A stretch of 17,500 nucleotides of DNA from Glandiceps talaboti (lineage: Eukaryota; Hemichordata; Enteropneusta; Spengelidae). Position numbers and translations under genes: made by a program. Shown here piece by piece: positions 8,401 through 17,390 of the stretch; position 1 is the stretch's first letter, and each line of letters opens with the position of its first letter. The notes below the pieces were generated by a model. That model was not told where the DNA came from. It saw only the letters and a list, made by a program, of their open reading frames with translations, and ran no database searches. The DNA is taken from NCBI RefSeq assembly GCF_964340395.1, contig NC_135567.1, positions 9,184,158-9,201,657 on the forward strand, written 5' to 3'.

Positions 8401-8855
8401 ATTCTGCTACAATGTTCGATCGTTAACTGTCATGCAATGATCTCAGCGAAGTCCCATAATACATCACATTTACATCTGAAGGACTCTGGTCTGAAATACC
8501 CAGTCAAAAGTTCATTCCCAGTGTGACCTATATAGTGCCCTACTTGTGTATTGTTCACCTATATTTTAGTTGAAACAAATTACTTCTAATTGATTGTCAT
8601 TTCGCAGTACACCCATCTATTAGATTCTCTTCTTGTTAGAAGTTTTTTTTTTCTTTTTGTCGGTCGTATTAGGGAGCCTAAAGTAATTACAGGGCCAGGG
8701 GCCGGGGTAAATCAACCCTGATGTGAGGAATTACATGTGACAATGCCCCTATTCCATTGTCATAAAAATGACCCTCCATCCATTTGCATTCCCCAAAATA
8801 TGACCCCCCCCCCTGTCCGTTTAAATATTTCAATAAAATACATTTTTAACTCCAC
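8401..8855. other. Intron 2 sequence without recognised gene
   Basis: Unique-looking AT-rich sequence up to about 8640. Then a T-rich run (8643-8652) and a stretch with repeated ATGACC(C) words (8760-8810), including nine C in a row, which looks like eroded repetitive DNA. Confidence 0.4.
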
Positions 8856-8927
8856 CTCCCTGTAGCGTAATTGTTTGAGATCAAAAATAATATTCACGAG
8901 GTCCTGCGTTCGAATCCAACTAGAGCC
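8856..8927 (+). repeat. Degenerate tRNA-like segment, probable SINE head
   Basis: A good A box TAGCGTAATTG (8863-8873) and B box GTTCGAATCC (8908-8917) lie 45 bases apart, as in a tRNA gene. The surrounding bases do not fold well: the seven-base acceptor arms barely pair and the T stem has several mismatches. It is therefore not a working tRNA gene. A tRNA-derived SINE or old tRNA pseudogene fits better; SINE body limits are unclear. Confidence 0.35.
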
Positions 8928-9075
8928 ATTAATATTTTCTGTATTAAGATCCCACCACATTGACAGTTTATGAAGACATTGTTTGTTTCTCACTATTACC
9001 ACGTGCACCGCAGTGAGTTTGTGCTTGTATTAAATCAATGCCTGTGATGAGATGTCATTAGCTGAACTGAAGGCC

Positions 9076-9262
9076 AGAACTCCCCAAGACTAGATGAGCT
9101 TACAACCTCAGGACTGAAGTCAATATCACCACATTATCCCCAATATTTTGCCAAACTGTTCTCCCTGTACTCCTGTGAGACCTCCTCTCCTCATACCACA
9201 ACTAACAGTTAATTCACTGCATTTCATGTTATGATATTACTCTTTTAAATCGACCTCTCACG
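9076..9262 (+). repeat. Unnamed interspersed repeat, copy A
   Basis: Shares scattered blocks in the same order with 12006-12232: AGACTAGATG, then CAAC..CAGGAC, GTCAA.AT, CACCACATTA, TTGCC and TGATATTA. Divergence is high and gaps are needed. The family is unknown. Confidence 0.45.
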
Positions 9263-9970
9263 GAGTCTTAGAAATGTAATTTTTTTTTTTTGTCAAAACG
9301 TTGCAATTCGACTACAACAAAATCAATGTATTTATTTATATTGTTTTAATATTTTGGCCACTAAATATAACAATCGATCGGGGAACTTTATTTTTAAGAT
9401 TCCTAAATAAAAATGAAGAAACATCAAGAAGAAACTGATTGGAATGTTTGACTCACTAACATCTTGAAATTCCACTGGCAAAATTACAATATAATTTTCA
9501 TGAATCAAAAAACAAATCGAAATTATTGAAATCTGGCCGAATTGATGGGATTATTCTACACATTGTCGCGCCGTGATTATTACCCGGTGTCATTGTGCAT
9601 GAACTTCGGAGACGTCCTCTAACATCGGAAAATGTACACACATAACTCTGGCATGAACAAAATATAGCAGAAGTTAGCCCAAGCCCGTTACGATTGATAT
9701 TTAATGGGATGTAAAAACTGTAATCAGTTCTCTGATCGCATAGTTTCTATTTAATCAATGCACCAGTGGGAGTTTTTAATTTTTCGCTGTCTGCACATTA
9801 CACTAGTAACAAATAGTCGTCTGAAACAAAGCAGTTCTTATAACAATATAATGCTGTCACGTGATAACTTACAGCTAGACTACACATCGCCAACATATGC
9901 GGATACATTTCATAACTGCATTTTTAGTGTGATGAAAGCTCATATGAGCAAACGTTTAGTCTAAATTAAT
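9263..9970. other. Intron 2 sequence without recognised gene
   Basis: Contains an 11-T run near 9280. A 68-codon plus-strand frame (9758-9964) has no recognisable domain and I do not call it a gene. The sequence just left of the Penelope-like fragment shows no reverse-transcriptase motif. Confidence 0.4.
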
Positions 9971-10015
9971 GTATTTAAATTCGTATTGCACCGAAATTTA
10001 AAATTTGCTCACCAA

Positions 10016-10319
10016 CGCTACATCGGAGAAACGGAGAGGACTCTGACAGCCAGAATAATTGAAAATGTTAGACCGAGCTGCACATCATTGGAAGTCTCCA
10101 GACATCTACACAAGGATCACCCAGGTCATTCATTCGACCCAAGGCAATGTTACAATCTTGGATCGTGAGTCGGACTGGTTTAGGCGAGGGATTAAGGAAG
10201 CGATTCATATTCGGACTTTAAAACCATCCATGAACCGTGATCTGGGACTTTACCAACTTCGGAGAATTTGGGACAATTGTCTGAAGTCACGCATGCGTCG
10301 TGACTTCAGAAAACACTGA
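10016..10319 (+). pseudogene. GIY-YIG endonuclease fragment of a Penelope-like element
   Basis: The plus strand reads RYIGETERTLTARI, then SRHLHKDHPGHSFD. After a +1 frame change between 10136 and 10146 it reads NVTILDRESDWFRRGIKEAI, HIRTLKPSMNRD and LRRIWDN to a TGA at 10317-10319. YIG with the following Arg, the Glu in IKEAI and the Asn in MNRD are the expected landmarks of the second half of a GIY-YIG nuclease. The preceding GIY strand and the reverse transcriptase are absent. In Penelope-like elements this nuclease nicks the target for priming. Truncation and the frameshift make it inactive. The 'DRESDW..RG.KEAI.IR' block is characteristic of this group from memory. Confidence 0.75.
10280..10310 (+). 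repeat. Perfect 12-bp inverted repeat inside the end of the GIY-YIG ORF
   Basis: TCTGAAGTCACG (10280-10291) and CGTGACTTCAGA (10299-10310) pair fully around a 7-base loop. It encodes the basic tail LKSRMRRDFRK just before the stop, so it would form a strong hairpin in RNA. Confidence 0.9.
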
Positions 10320-10346
10320 CGAAGCCATGGTGGATACCTGGCGAAA
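10316..10346 (+). ncRNA. Hammerhead-ribozyme-like motif (candidate)
   Basis: CTGACGA (10316-10322) fits the conserved CUGANGA box and GAAA (10343-10346) the second box. Between them GCCA and GGT (10324-10327, 10329-10331) pair with ACC and TGGC (10336-10342) around loop GGAT, as stem II. Faults: an unpaired A (10323) before stem II, a bulged T (10328), and no convincing stem III or cleavage site afterwards (GCTTTGGTAAG). Penelope-like elements are reported to carry hammerhead motifs, which makes the location apt. The box overlaps the ORF stop codon. Activity is doubtful. Confidence 0.35.
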
Positions 10347-10394
10347 GCTTTGGTAAGATAATTGTAAATGTCGGTGCAATACGAAGTTAAATGC

Positions 10395-11516
10395 ATGTGT
10401 GTGGTTCTTGTTTTCGAATGTTTTATTCCCTTAATGACAATATTATTGAAATAGGAGAACTAATCGCAATTATTAATGGTCGGTTTATAGAGCATTCACA
10501 GCGCGTTCCTTGCTTAGATTCACACCCATTCTCCATTTACATTATATAAGTTAAATGATTGATCACAACATAATGTGATTTCCACAATTTCTAAACAAAT
10601 ATCAACTAACGAAACTACTATATACTTTCTCATTGAAGAACCATAATCCATACTCAAATTCATTCATGTTTAATTCAAACTTGTGTATGAATAAATAACT
10701 GCATTCTATTCAAGGTTATTAGGGTGATCTTATTTTTTTTTTACGTTTCTCATTACTTTTTACATAGCAACCACGGGTCCGACGGTCGATTAGAAAAAAA
10801 AAAGTTAAAACATGAAAAGTTTGAAAAAAAAGAAGATCTTCCTGTTAGTGTTGTAGCCGTTGCCATGACTGTAGATGACGTTGACTGTACTTCGAGACAC
10901 TTACTTGTTTTGCAGATCCGGAAAAGGGTGGGCAAATTTGTTTTATTTAATAGTTGAAAATGTGGATCGGTCTGGTAATGACGAACAAGGAAAGAAATAG
11001 GGTCATCATAAAACAAATCATGGTCATGGCCAATGATGGACATGGGAATATCTTTTATTAAATTTAATAAATGGACTATCTCCATTCCATAGTTAACATT
11101 TTCGGCAATTTAAAATGCGATACCGATGACAGAAGACAGAATAAAAATGTCTAATATTCGCATAGTTTTGATGTCACGCGAGGTCACAGTGAACTCTCAG
11201 CTGTCATGAGTTAATACTTAGAATAAATATTTGCATTTTGCGAATAGTATTCTTCTGAGATGAAAACATTAAGTTATTATAAGATCAACAGTGTCAAATA
11301 ATGACTAATTACAGACAGTTGGAAGAACAATGGCGTGATCACATTGTTTAGTTAGTTTTCATATGCGTCAATATTATTTGATTTGAATTAAGGCAACAAC
11401 ACTCTTCCGTTTATTTATTTATGGTGCGGATTATTATATTATCATCCAATCACTTGAGTATTGTATAATTAATGTTTATAAGAATTTAATGTTGGAAGAA
11501 AGTTGGATCGATCCAA
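10395..11516. other. Intron 2 sequence, unrecognised
   Basis: AT-rich. Two overlapping antisense frames (10724-10957 plus, 10753-11085 minus, the latter 110 codons) lie in it. The plus frame contains a KKKLKHEKFEKK stretch made by an A-rich run. Neither shows a domain I recognise and both may be chance. Confidence 0.35.
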
Positions 11517-11584
11517 TTTAGAAGGACGCGAGCGAGCTGAAGGCAAGGTAACGGGCGTCCATCTGCTCCGTGGCTACTTCTAAA
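11517..11584. other. GC-rich nested hairpin in AT-rich intron
   Basis: TTTAGAAG (11517-11524) pairs with CTTCTAAA (11577-11584), and within it GACGC (11525-11529) pairs with GCGTC (11555-11559). The interior is clearly richer in G and C than its surroundings. No ORF or known RNA is recognised. Confidence 0.4.
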
Positions 11585-12005
11585 ATATCCAAGTTAAACA
11601 TGAACATTGTATGTAGTCTGATCGAGTTAATTGCCTGAAGTCCAAGTGAGTCCGGTACACAGAGTTAAGAGAAGAACAAGAAAGTAAAACTAATGAACTG
11701 ATGAGAACTAACGAGGGTCGGCCCATTATTACACAGCTGTCGATCCACCTTTGTTGTTACAATGTATGAGACGGCACAATATTTATTAATTCAGGTGTTT
11801 GGATCTAATTTGCAGACCTTAAAGCTGCAATACCCCGCACATTGCATAGTAAACCTAAAATATCAAAGTGATTTTTGGACGGTGTCCTTAAGTTAGCTGC
11901 ACCAACTCTCATGATATCAGGAAATAGATAACATTGACTTAATCTAACATGTAGAATGTCTTATTATTAGTATTTCAACAAAATTCAGTGAATATATTGT
12001 TGACA
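11585..12005. other. Intron 2 sequence, nothing seen
   Basis: No ORF, repeat or RNA signal supported. Confidence 0.4.
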
Positions 12006-12232
12006 AGAAGTCCAAAAGACTAGATGGACACACTACCAACACTGTCTGGACCTAGGTCAACATCCGGGATCCACCACATTACACCCATCATTATCTTGCC
12101 TTCCTTTTCCTCTTACAAAACAGTGTATCACATCACCACTTTCACCTTGGATGGAAAATATGTGATATTATCCTGCCACTGAGCTGACATAGCGCCAAAT
12201 TATAATTCAATATCACTCCTCTGAGACTTATT
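12006..12232 (+). repeat. Unnamed interspersed repeat, copy B
   Basis: Same-orientation partner of 9076-9262. It is longer because of small insertions around 12040-12070. Confidence 0.45.
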
Positions 12233-12734
12233 TCCATTTTCTAAAATGTTGCCCTCCAATATGTCAAACATTTAAAATGTGACCACCTAATTATTTATCC
12301 TGCATTCCCCACCTATAATTACTGAAGGCTACTTATCAAACAATGTAAGCGAGCCGGGGGAGGGCGCAGTTCCATGACAAACAGTTTGTCATGTTCAGAA
12401 ACACATCGAGATCATTTTGTATGGGCTATTGGTATTGACAGACGTTTAAACAAAATAAATTAATATGTCAGAATCTACTTCTTCCATCTGCTGTGAATAA
12501 TTTGATGTCTTACAGAGTACTGTTGATGACATTACATAGCAGCAGTCCTTCTTTCAGTGTACTACATATTGCCAACATGATACCTACAACTGTCATTTCG
12601 TGGGTAATTGTTAAAAACGCTATTATTTATGTTGAATCACTTTTGCATGCTCGAACAGATAGATGACAAAATAGAAATGTCATAATTATAGTAGACCATT
12701 GATAATTAGTGTGTCTTCTTGTTTTCAAACTTAC
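12233..12734. other. Intron 2 sequence next to exon 2
   Basis: Begins with pyrimidine-rich, ATG(T)GACC-like eroded repeat sequence to about 12330, then ordinary AT-rich intron ending (minus sense) at the exon 2 donor. Confidence 0.4.
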
Positions 12735-12833
12735 CCAATGTCCAACATTAATGCTGCCATTGACATCATGGCCTGCTTTGATCAATGATTTCACTTCTTC
12801 AGCATTCTTCTGATCTATTGCACTCTTGAATAT
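12735..12833 (-). CDS. Ankyrin-repeat protein gene, exon 2 (first repeat)
   Basis: This 99-base, 33-codon exon on the minus strand follows the acceptor TTTTAG (AG at 12834-12835) and precedes the donor GTAAGT (from 12734). The other two frames contain stops. The open frame begins IFKSAIDQKNAEEVKSLI and continues KAGHDVNGSINVGHW. This matches the ankyrin helix-loop-helix pattern: a short residue and Ala in helix 1, V..L...G in helix 2, and the DVN beta-hairpin turn. The repeat is degenerate at its start, as capping repeats often are. Its final GHW runs into NYTVLTYA of exon 3, recreating the usual G.T.L..A opening. Both borders are phase 0. The intron to exon 3 is about 7.3 kb and transposon-rich. 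Confidence 0.82.
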
Positions 12834-13692
12834 CTAAAATGATAATAAAGATGCATCGTAAATGTCATAGCGAGGTTTTCCGTTCGACATTATAATATAG
12901 TATAACAAGCCTAGCAATCATCCTATTAAATTAAATGAATTATAGTGGTATAGTGTAATAGTAAATTGATAGGAATTTTAATAATTTTGATACAGATTAT
13001 TGACCATGATGCATTACAAGCCTAATAGTTCGACACTAATTTAACTAAAGTGATTACAATTTTGTAATTCGCCATAATTTAATCAAATTAACATGAAATA
13101 CATTAGGTATGAACGCTACATTTTATGAGTGAACTTGATGTAATTTTTTGATAATGTCTAAACTAATCGAAGTGAAAACAAGATCATTACTAGAGCCGAG
13201 AACAAGATGATGTGGAAAGACCACCGATCTAATATGACAATAATATTACCCCTCACCATAGAAAACAATGACATATCGGAATAAAACGTCAATTGAGATT
13301 TAAACAAAAATTAAATTACAAAAGTGTTCCTATCAAGTCATACAATGATTTATTGTTGACCGTGTTGTTAACATTTTGCGACATGCATTAAGAGAAATGT
13401 CACTTTGTTAGCATGGACTCTCCCATAAAATATACCACTAGATACGCTGTTTCATGCTTAGCATTTGTGTAAAACAGTCTCCAAATCGGCGATGATAGAA
13501 ATAGACGTCAGAATACAGATATAGGGTGTCAGATACATAACTGTATTACTCCGATGAACACCTATCCACATACATGTACGATTGATTAGCTTCCATTTCA
13601 AGGCAAGTCAACACACATTTAGTTCATAATTGAATACATTCTAGATGCGATTAGAAGTTGTTTATGGAATAAGTGTCTTGGTATATATTTAC
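12834..13692 (-). other. Intron 1 of the ankyrin-repeat gene
   Basis: About 859 bases between donor GTAAAT (13692) and acceptor TTTTAG (12834-12835). AT-rich, with no internal feature recognised. Confidence 0.6.
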
Positions 13693-13722
13693 CTCAGAGT
13701 CCGGTCGGTCCCAGAAATCCAT
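13693..13722 (-). CDS. Ankyrin-repeat protein gene, coding exon 1 (start)
   Basis: This is the first coding exon of a minus-strand gene and encodes MDFWDRPDSE. It ends in GAG followed by the donor GTAAAT at 13692. I chose this ATG because it has a good context (A at -3, G at +4), an in-frame TGA lies 21 bases upstream (13741-13743), and the exon joins in phase 0 to the ankyrin exon at 12735-12833, giving SEIFKSAIDQKN across the junction. The 5' UTR and promoter are not defined. An AG at 13731-13732 could be a splice acceptor, so the transcription start may lie farther right. Ankyrin proteins are mostly protein-binding scaffolds and nothing here indicates a partner. Confidence is moderate because the exon is very short and rests on splice signals and frame continuity. 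Confidence 0.62.
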
Positions 13723-13743
13723 ATTTCTCACTTGAGATGATCA

Positions 13744-14255
13744 CAAAGATTAACTTAATGATGTAATATAGTCTGAATATTCAGCATCTTTGGATAGAGA
13801 ACAATGATCCTACACGTACAGACATTGAGTCGAAACGTTAACTTCTGCTTCTGAGTCTAATTAATAAAACAATGTGTTAATGTGTGTACATATAAATATC
13901 TTTACATGAACATTTACTTATAGCAAGGAAGGTTGTTTTACGTATTTTTCCAAATGAACATACTATGCAATTAACAATGTAAAGGTTGTATACCTTCTGA
14001 AATGCAACTGATATTAAAACAACAAAGGATAGTAAACTAGATATCTAATGATAAATAATTATTGCTATTTGATTTGAGGGGAACTATACAAACAAACTCA
14101 AACGCAAGTGGTTAGTAGACTTCAGAATAGTGCTATCAAACTGTAAATTTTGGTCAGAAAGTACTTGGTCAATGAGATTAAAATTTGGTGAGATGTTTCT
14201 AGAAGTGTTATTGTGCAGATATTGTTCGAAAACTTTTGACAATAATTATATATTA
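13744..14255 (-). other. Upstream flank of the ankyrin-repeat gene
   Basis: AT-rich sequence just upstream of the start codon in minus sense. A TATTTATATG on the minus strand near 13890-13900 could act as a TATA element but is unremarkable at this base composition. No promoter can be assigned. Confidence 0.3.
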
Positions 14256-14530
14256 AGACCTAATTTGCATATTGATAACCAAATAACACTGTCGTGATCA
14301 AACCAAAATCTGCTAATCACATGACACCTACACGATAAATTTCAATTCAATTGGACTTGTAGTTTTATGAAGCATTTTACCAAAAATATCCTATTTTTAG
14401 ACCTAATTTTCATATTAATGCCTCAATCAACTTGTCTTGAACAAACTTATATCTGCTCATCAAATGACTCCTATACAACACATTTCAGGTCAATTGACCC
14501 ATTACTTTTGGAGGATAGGATGAAAGTAGA
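14256..14530 (+). repeat. Two-unit tandem repeat, period 143 bp
   Basis: Unit 1 (14256-14398) and unit 2 (from 14399) share AGACCTAATTT.CATATT, then ATCTGCT.ATCA.ATGAC.CCTA, ATTTCA..TCAATTG and ACTTTT/AGTTTT blocks in the same order. The units are well diverged. A similar lead-in (TTTTGACAATAATTATATATTA) before unit 1 hints at a third, partial unit. It looks like part of a dispersed repeat family. Confidence 0.65.
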
Positions 14531-14774
14531 AAAGTTGACAACGAAGAATCAGCCTAACCCTTACGATCCACTCAGCTGTTGCTGACAACGGTGCTACACA
14601 TTGAGTTGAGCCCTCTTGTCATTAACCCCTTCATACTGTAAATAAATGATTTTATACCTACGGACCAGGCTGTATTTTTCATGACACAGTGAACAGACAA
14701 GTTCTGTGAGGGAATGCACACATCACTTTTACTTCCAACACAAACTGTGCAGCTTGCACCCTTAGCTTCATAAT
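14531..14774. other. Upstream region with an unrecognised minus-strand frame
   Basis: A 79-codon minus-strand frame (14572-14811) starts inside the palindrome and contains CTVC and two more Cys spaced like a weak zinc finger. I considered the cysteine-rich end of a piggyBac transposase, but the spacing does not fit. Left unassigned. Confidence 0.25.
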
Positions 14775-14863
14775 CTAGTTCCTGACGACCATGTTCTGGT
14801 TCTTCACACATTAATGTGTGAAAACAAGAAGTTTAAAATCAGAACACGATCGTCAAGAACTAG
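14775..14863. repeat. Imperfect long palindrome with 20-bp perfect palindromic core
   Basis: 14775-14797 matches the reverse complement of 14841-14863 at 20 of 23 bases (CTAGTTC.TGACGA), all three differences being transitions. The centre TTCACACATTAATGTGTGAA (14803-14822) is a perfect palindrome. The right half has about 10 extra bases. It could be a MITE core or an inverted duplication. Confidence 0.75.
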
Positions 14864-16664
14864 ACTATAAAATATCCTACGTGTCTCAATGGTACCCACC
14901 AACTACGTACTTTGAACCGTTTGAAACGTACCAGTCACTTCAGACTGCAGATCTGTTCACTGTATGATACCAGTCAACTTGTATACCAGTGTACAGAAGC
15001 CTCCACCCTCAGTGTTGTCAACTTCTATACCAGGAACTTGGCATGAATAGAAACAATTGTTCAGTTTTTCGCTCAAACATTATTACAAACGTTCCAGGGA
15101 ACAAACATTTTGATATTTTGTGTTAAAAAAGTTGGTTGAAATTGTATTAAAGTAGATATTTCTATGAACTATTCAATATAAAATACATATGTGGTACTTA
15201 CGAGACAGGGTTTATATAATTAAAACTTCCCTCTCGTTTGACCGTCAGTTTTCTTAAGGTTAAAGGAAGAAAGATAAGCCATGTACAACCAGATTGTCGT
15301 TCGCAGGTTTATTTGTGGTCAGCAGAATCAGCCAGTCGACAACACGATATGTGTGTGTTGATAGCAAACTCTATCTGATTGTTTTCATGGGGCGAATCCA
15401 TTTTCAAGCTGGCGGTTGTCTTTGTTATAGAGGGTTTCTCCCAGCACTTAAAAAAGTCATGATTCAAGTTTATATGAATGAATTCCAGAGAGATGAAGTC
15501 TGGATACTGATTTTATTAGACAACATGAGTAACCAGTTCTGAAAACATTTGAAAAAAAAATCGAGCATGCACAGCCCCCCCCCCCCCTGCGGGAGTTGCA
15601 AATACTACAACGATTGTTGAACATACACTTTGATATAAATCGTATCGTATGTTTTATATGTAACATATTAATGGGCAAAGTGGGGCAATCAATAAGGACC
15701 TTTGGCTGGGGGCGTGATGCACAATACACACGAACCGGTCATTGTTCGTCGACTGGCTATCACCAACTAATCACTATGTACACAAAATAGGGATATTTCC
15801 ATAGTGACCATTCCAAATATAAGAAAACATAGTGTAATTCTTGTTGGTATAGATTTGCAATTGTTCTGTCGTTCATTTTTATATCAATATTTATGTCTTA
15901 TTGTTGTTGTTTTGAGGTATGTTTTTTTTTTTGGGGGGGGGGATTTTTTTATAGCACACGGCATTCGAAATTAAACAAACGGAACCACCAAACAATAATG
16001 ATAACATTAATTATCATATAACTATAACCACGTTCCGTGTATTGCTATGGAGAAATCGTGAGCTCTAGCCGGGCAGTAATTTTCCATATCACAGACCGTC
16101 CAGTTTCCCAAATATGGTCACATGCGGGAACGTCGGACTACTTTCTTTGCCGTTGCTATGAGCGTTGCTATGCATGTTGCAAAACTTGTTGACATCCTGT
16201 ACGTACGTTGTCGTCGTGGTAGAAGCCGACCATATTCAACAATGGGTCCAGGAAATTCCTCCTAAAATCTTAATCAATATTCTGTTTGGCGATTGTGGCG
16301 AAATTACATCAAATACTGGTAAGGAAGCTTTGGATTCGACCAACGCATGAAGTAAAAAATAGTGAAGCCGACGAAAGACGCTCCACTCCGTACGATTATG
16401 AACAGCTGCACGGTAACAGTATCAAACGCCTACAGCAAGAGGAGGTGTACGTTTGTCATTAGAATCGGACGACAGTTAGCGACTGAAGTATGTGAGTTTT
16501 GACGAGTTTAGTGTTACAAAGCTGATAGTCCGTGCGATTGGTATTTCTGTGCAGTAGCCTGGTCCATCTGTAGTCGGACCTTTGGCCCAATAAAATTAGC
16601 TACTGTCATTGGGTGATTTTCATGCTTTACCTTCCATCGTCAATAATTTCCTTCATGCCGAGTC
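14864..16664. other. Upstream intergenic sequence, no gene supported
   Basis: Contains C and G runs (15575-15588 and 15932-15941) and several short frames with no domain. A less AT-rich block with a few CpGs lies at 16030-16480. It holds a 61-codon plus frame (16165-16350) with ADHIQQWVQEIPPKI and a GTAAGG inside it, which might be an exon edge. Nothing identifies it. A strong donor-like GTAAGT on the minus strand at 15196-15201 has no coding partner. Confidence 0.3.
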
Positions 16665-16790
16665 GACAGACAAACAAATCGATAGACAATCAGACAGACA
16701 GACAGACAGACAGACAGACATGGACATAGACAGACAGTCAGTAAGTCAGTCAGAGAGAGGGACAGGGACAGAGACAGATTGATAGACAAA
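16665..16790. repeat. GACA-type microsatellite
   Basis: Perfect CAGA units at 16691-16720, flanked by interrupted GACA, GATA and GTCA variants. Confidence 0.93.
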
Positions 16791-17280
16791 GACTGGTAGA
16801 TAAATAATGGCTATGCTAAAACTTTACTTTACTTTACTTAAATTTATTCCTTGTTGAACGGATTGCAAAAGTAATTTGTTGACAGGTCGTCTTTGGCAAT
16901 GACCCCAACGAAAGAACACGTGTGTATAATTGAGAAATTTCTTTCTCTCCACGGTAGCTGTTAATTATTAAGTACACCTCCTTCCTGCATACTTGCAATA
17001 TACAATTGTACAACACTCAGGTTCACCATCTTAAGGTCATTGTAAAATTGCATTGTACGTGTAAGAATAAGTTTGTATTTTAAGTGTAGTCGCTTTCGCC
17101 TTCGTTGGCACGTCAACTTGAGTCATAGAATGCTCTGCGTACGAATTAGGACATTTCCATATCAGACCCTGTGAGTAAAATATGTTGCCACTTTTAGTAG
17201 CCTTACACTCGAGCCATTGTTATTTTTTTCACTTCAGCAAATATATAACGATAAAGTCAATATGAATCAAAAGTACTCAC
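16791..17280. other. Intergenic sequence, nothing seen
   Basis: AT-rich. A 60-codon minus-strand frame at 16834-17016 shows no domain and is probably chance. Confidence 0.35.
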
Positions 17281-17340
17281 CGAAAGTTTCAGACTTAGGA
17301 ATACAGAGTAAATATACCAATAACGCAAAAATGTAAACTC
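17281..17340 (-). CDS. Possible exon encoding a hydrophobic segment (weak)
   Basis: On the minus strand, a pyrimidine-containing tract ending ATACATTTCAG (AG at 17341-17342) and a donor GTGAGTA (from 17280) enclose exactly 60 bases open in two frames. One reads GVYIFALLVYLLCIPKSETF, hydrophobic enough for a membrane helix. The other reads EFTFLRYWYIYSVFLSLKLS. No neighbouring exon is seen: the sequence to the right is microsatellite to the window edge. If real it would belong to another gene or an upstream exon. The evidence is splice signals and hydrophobicity only. Confidence 0.2.
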
Positions 17341-17390
17341 CTGAAATGTATAAGCCAAATGTGTATGAATATACAGACACACAGGCAGCA

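Larger units (their letters stand above)
9971..10394 (+). mobile_element. Penelope-like retroelement fragment with inverted arms
   Basis: A 424-base unit bounded by near-perfect inverted arms. 9971-9994 matches the reverse complement of 10371-10394 at 22 of 24 bases (core TTCGTATTGCACCGA). Pairing continues inward at about 18 of 25 to roughly 10019 and 10346. Between them lie the GIY-YIG endonuclease C-terminal half, its stop codon and a hammerhead-like motif. The right arm is the sequence downstream of the ORF, so the left arm is an inverted copy of that 3' region attached to a 5'-truncated copy. Inverted and tandem partial copies are known for Penelope-like elements. Confidence 0.6.

Noticed and set aside
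8856-8927. Functional tRNA gene
   Set aside because: A and B boxes are present but acceptor, D and T stems do not pair. Kept only as a degenerate tRNA-like/SINE segment.
10753-11085. 110-codon minus-strand frame as a gene
   Set aside because: No start context, domain or splice partner. It overlaps a plus-strand chance frame and poly-A derived lysine/phenylalanine runs.
14572-14811. Cysteine-rich end of a piggyBac transposase
   Set aside because: Only CTVC and scattered Cys, spacing does not match, and no DDD-domain sequence is nearby.
15196-15220. Minus-strand 5' UTR exon with TATATAA and GTAAGT donor upstream of the ankyrin gene
   Set aside because: The TATA-like motif is too close to the donor to place a start site before it, and nothing else supports an exon.
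16165-16350. Plus-strand 61-codon frame as a gene
   Set aside because: No recognisable domain or reliable start, and competing frames overlap. Mentioned only as part of the intergenic stretch.
16691-16720. CRISPR-like or regulatory repeat array
   Set aside because: Simple four-base microsatellite with no spacers.
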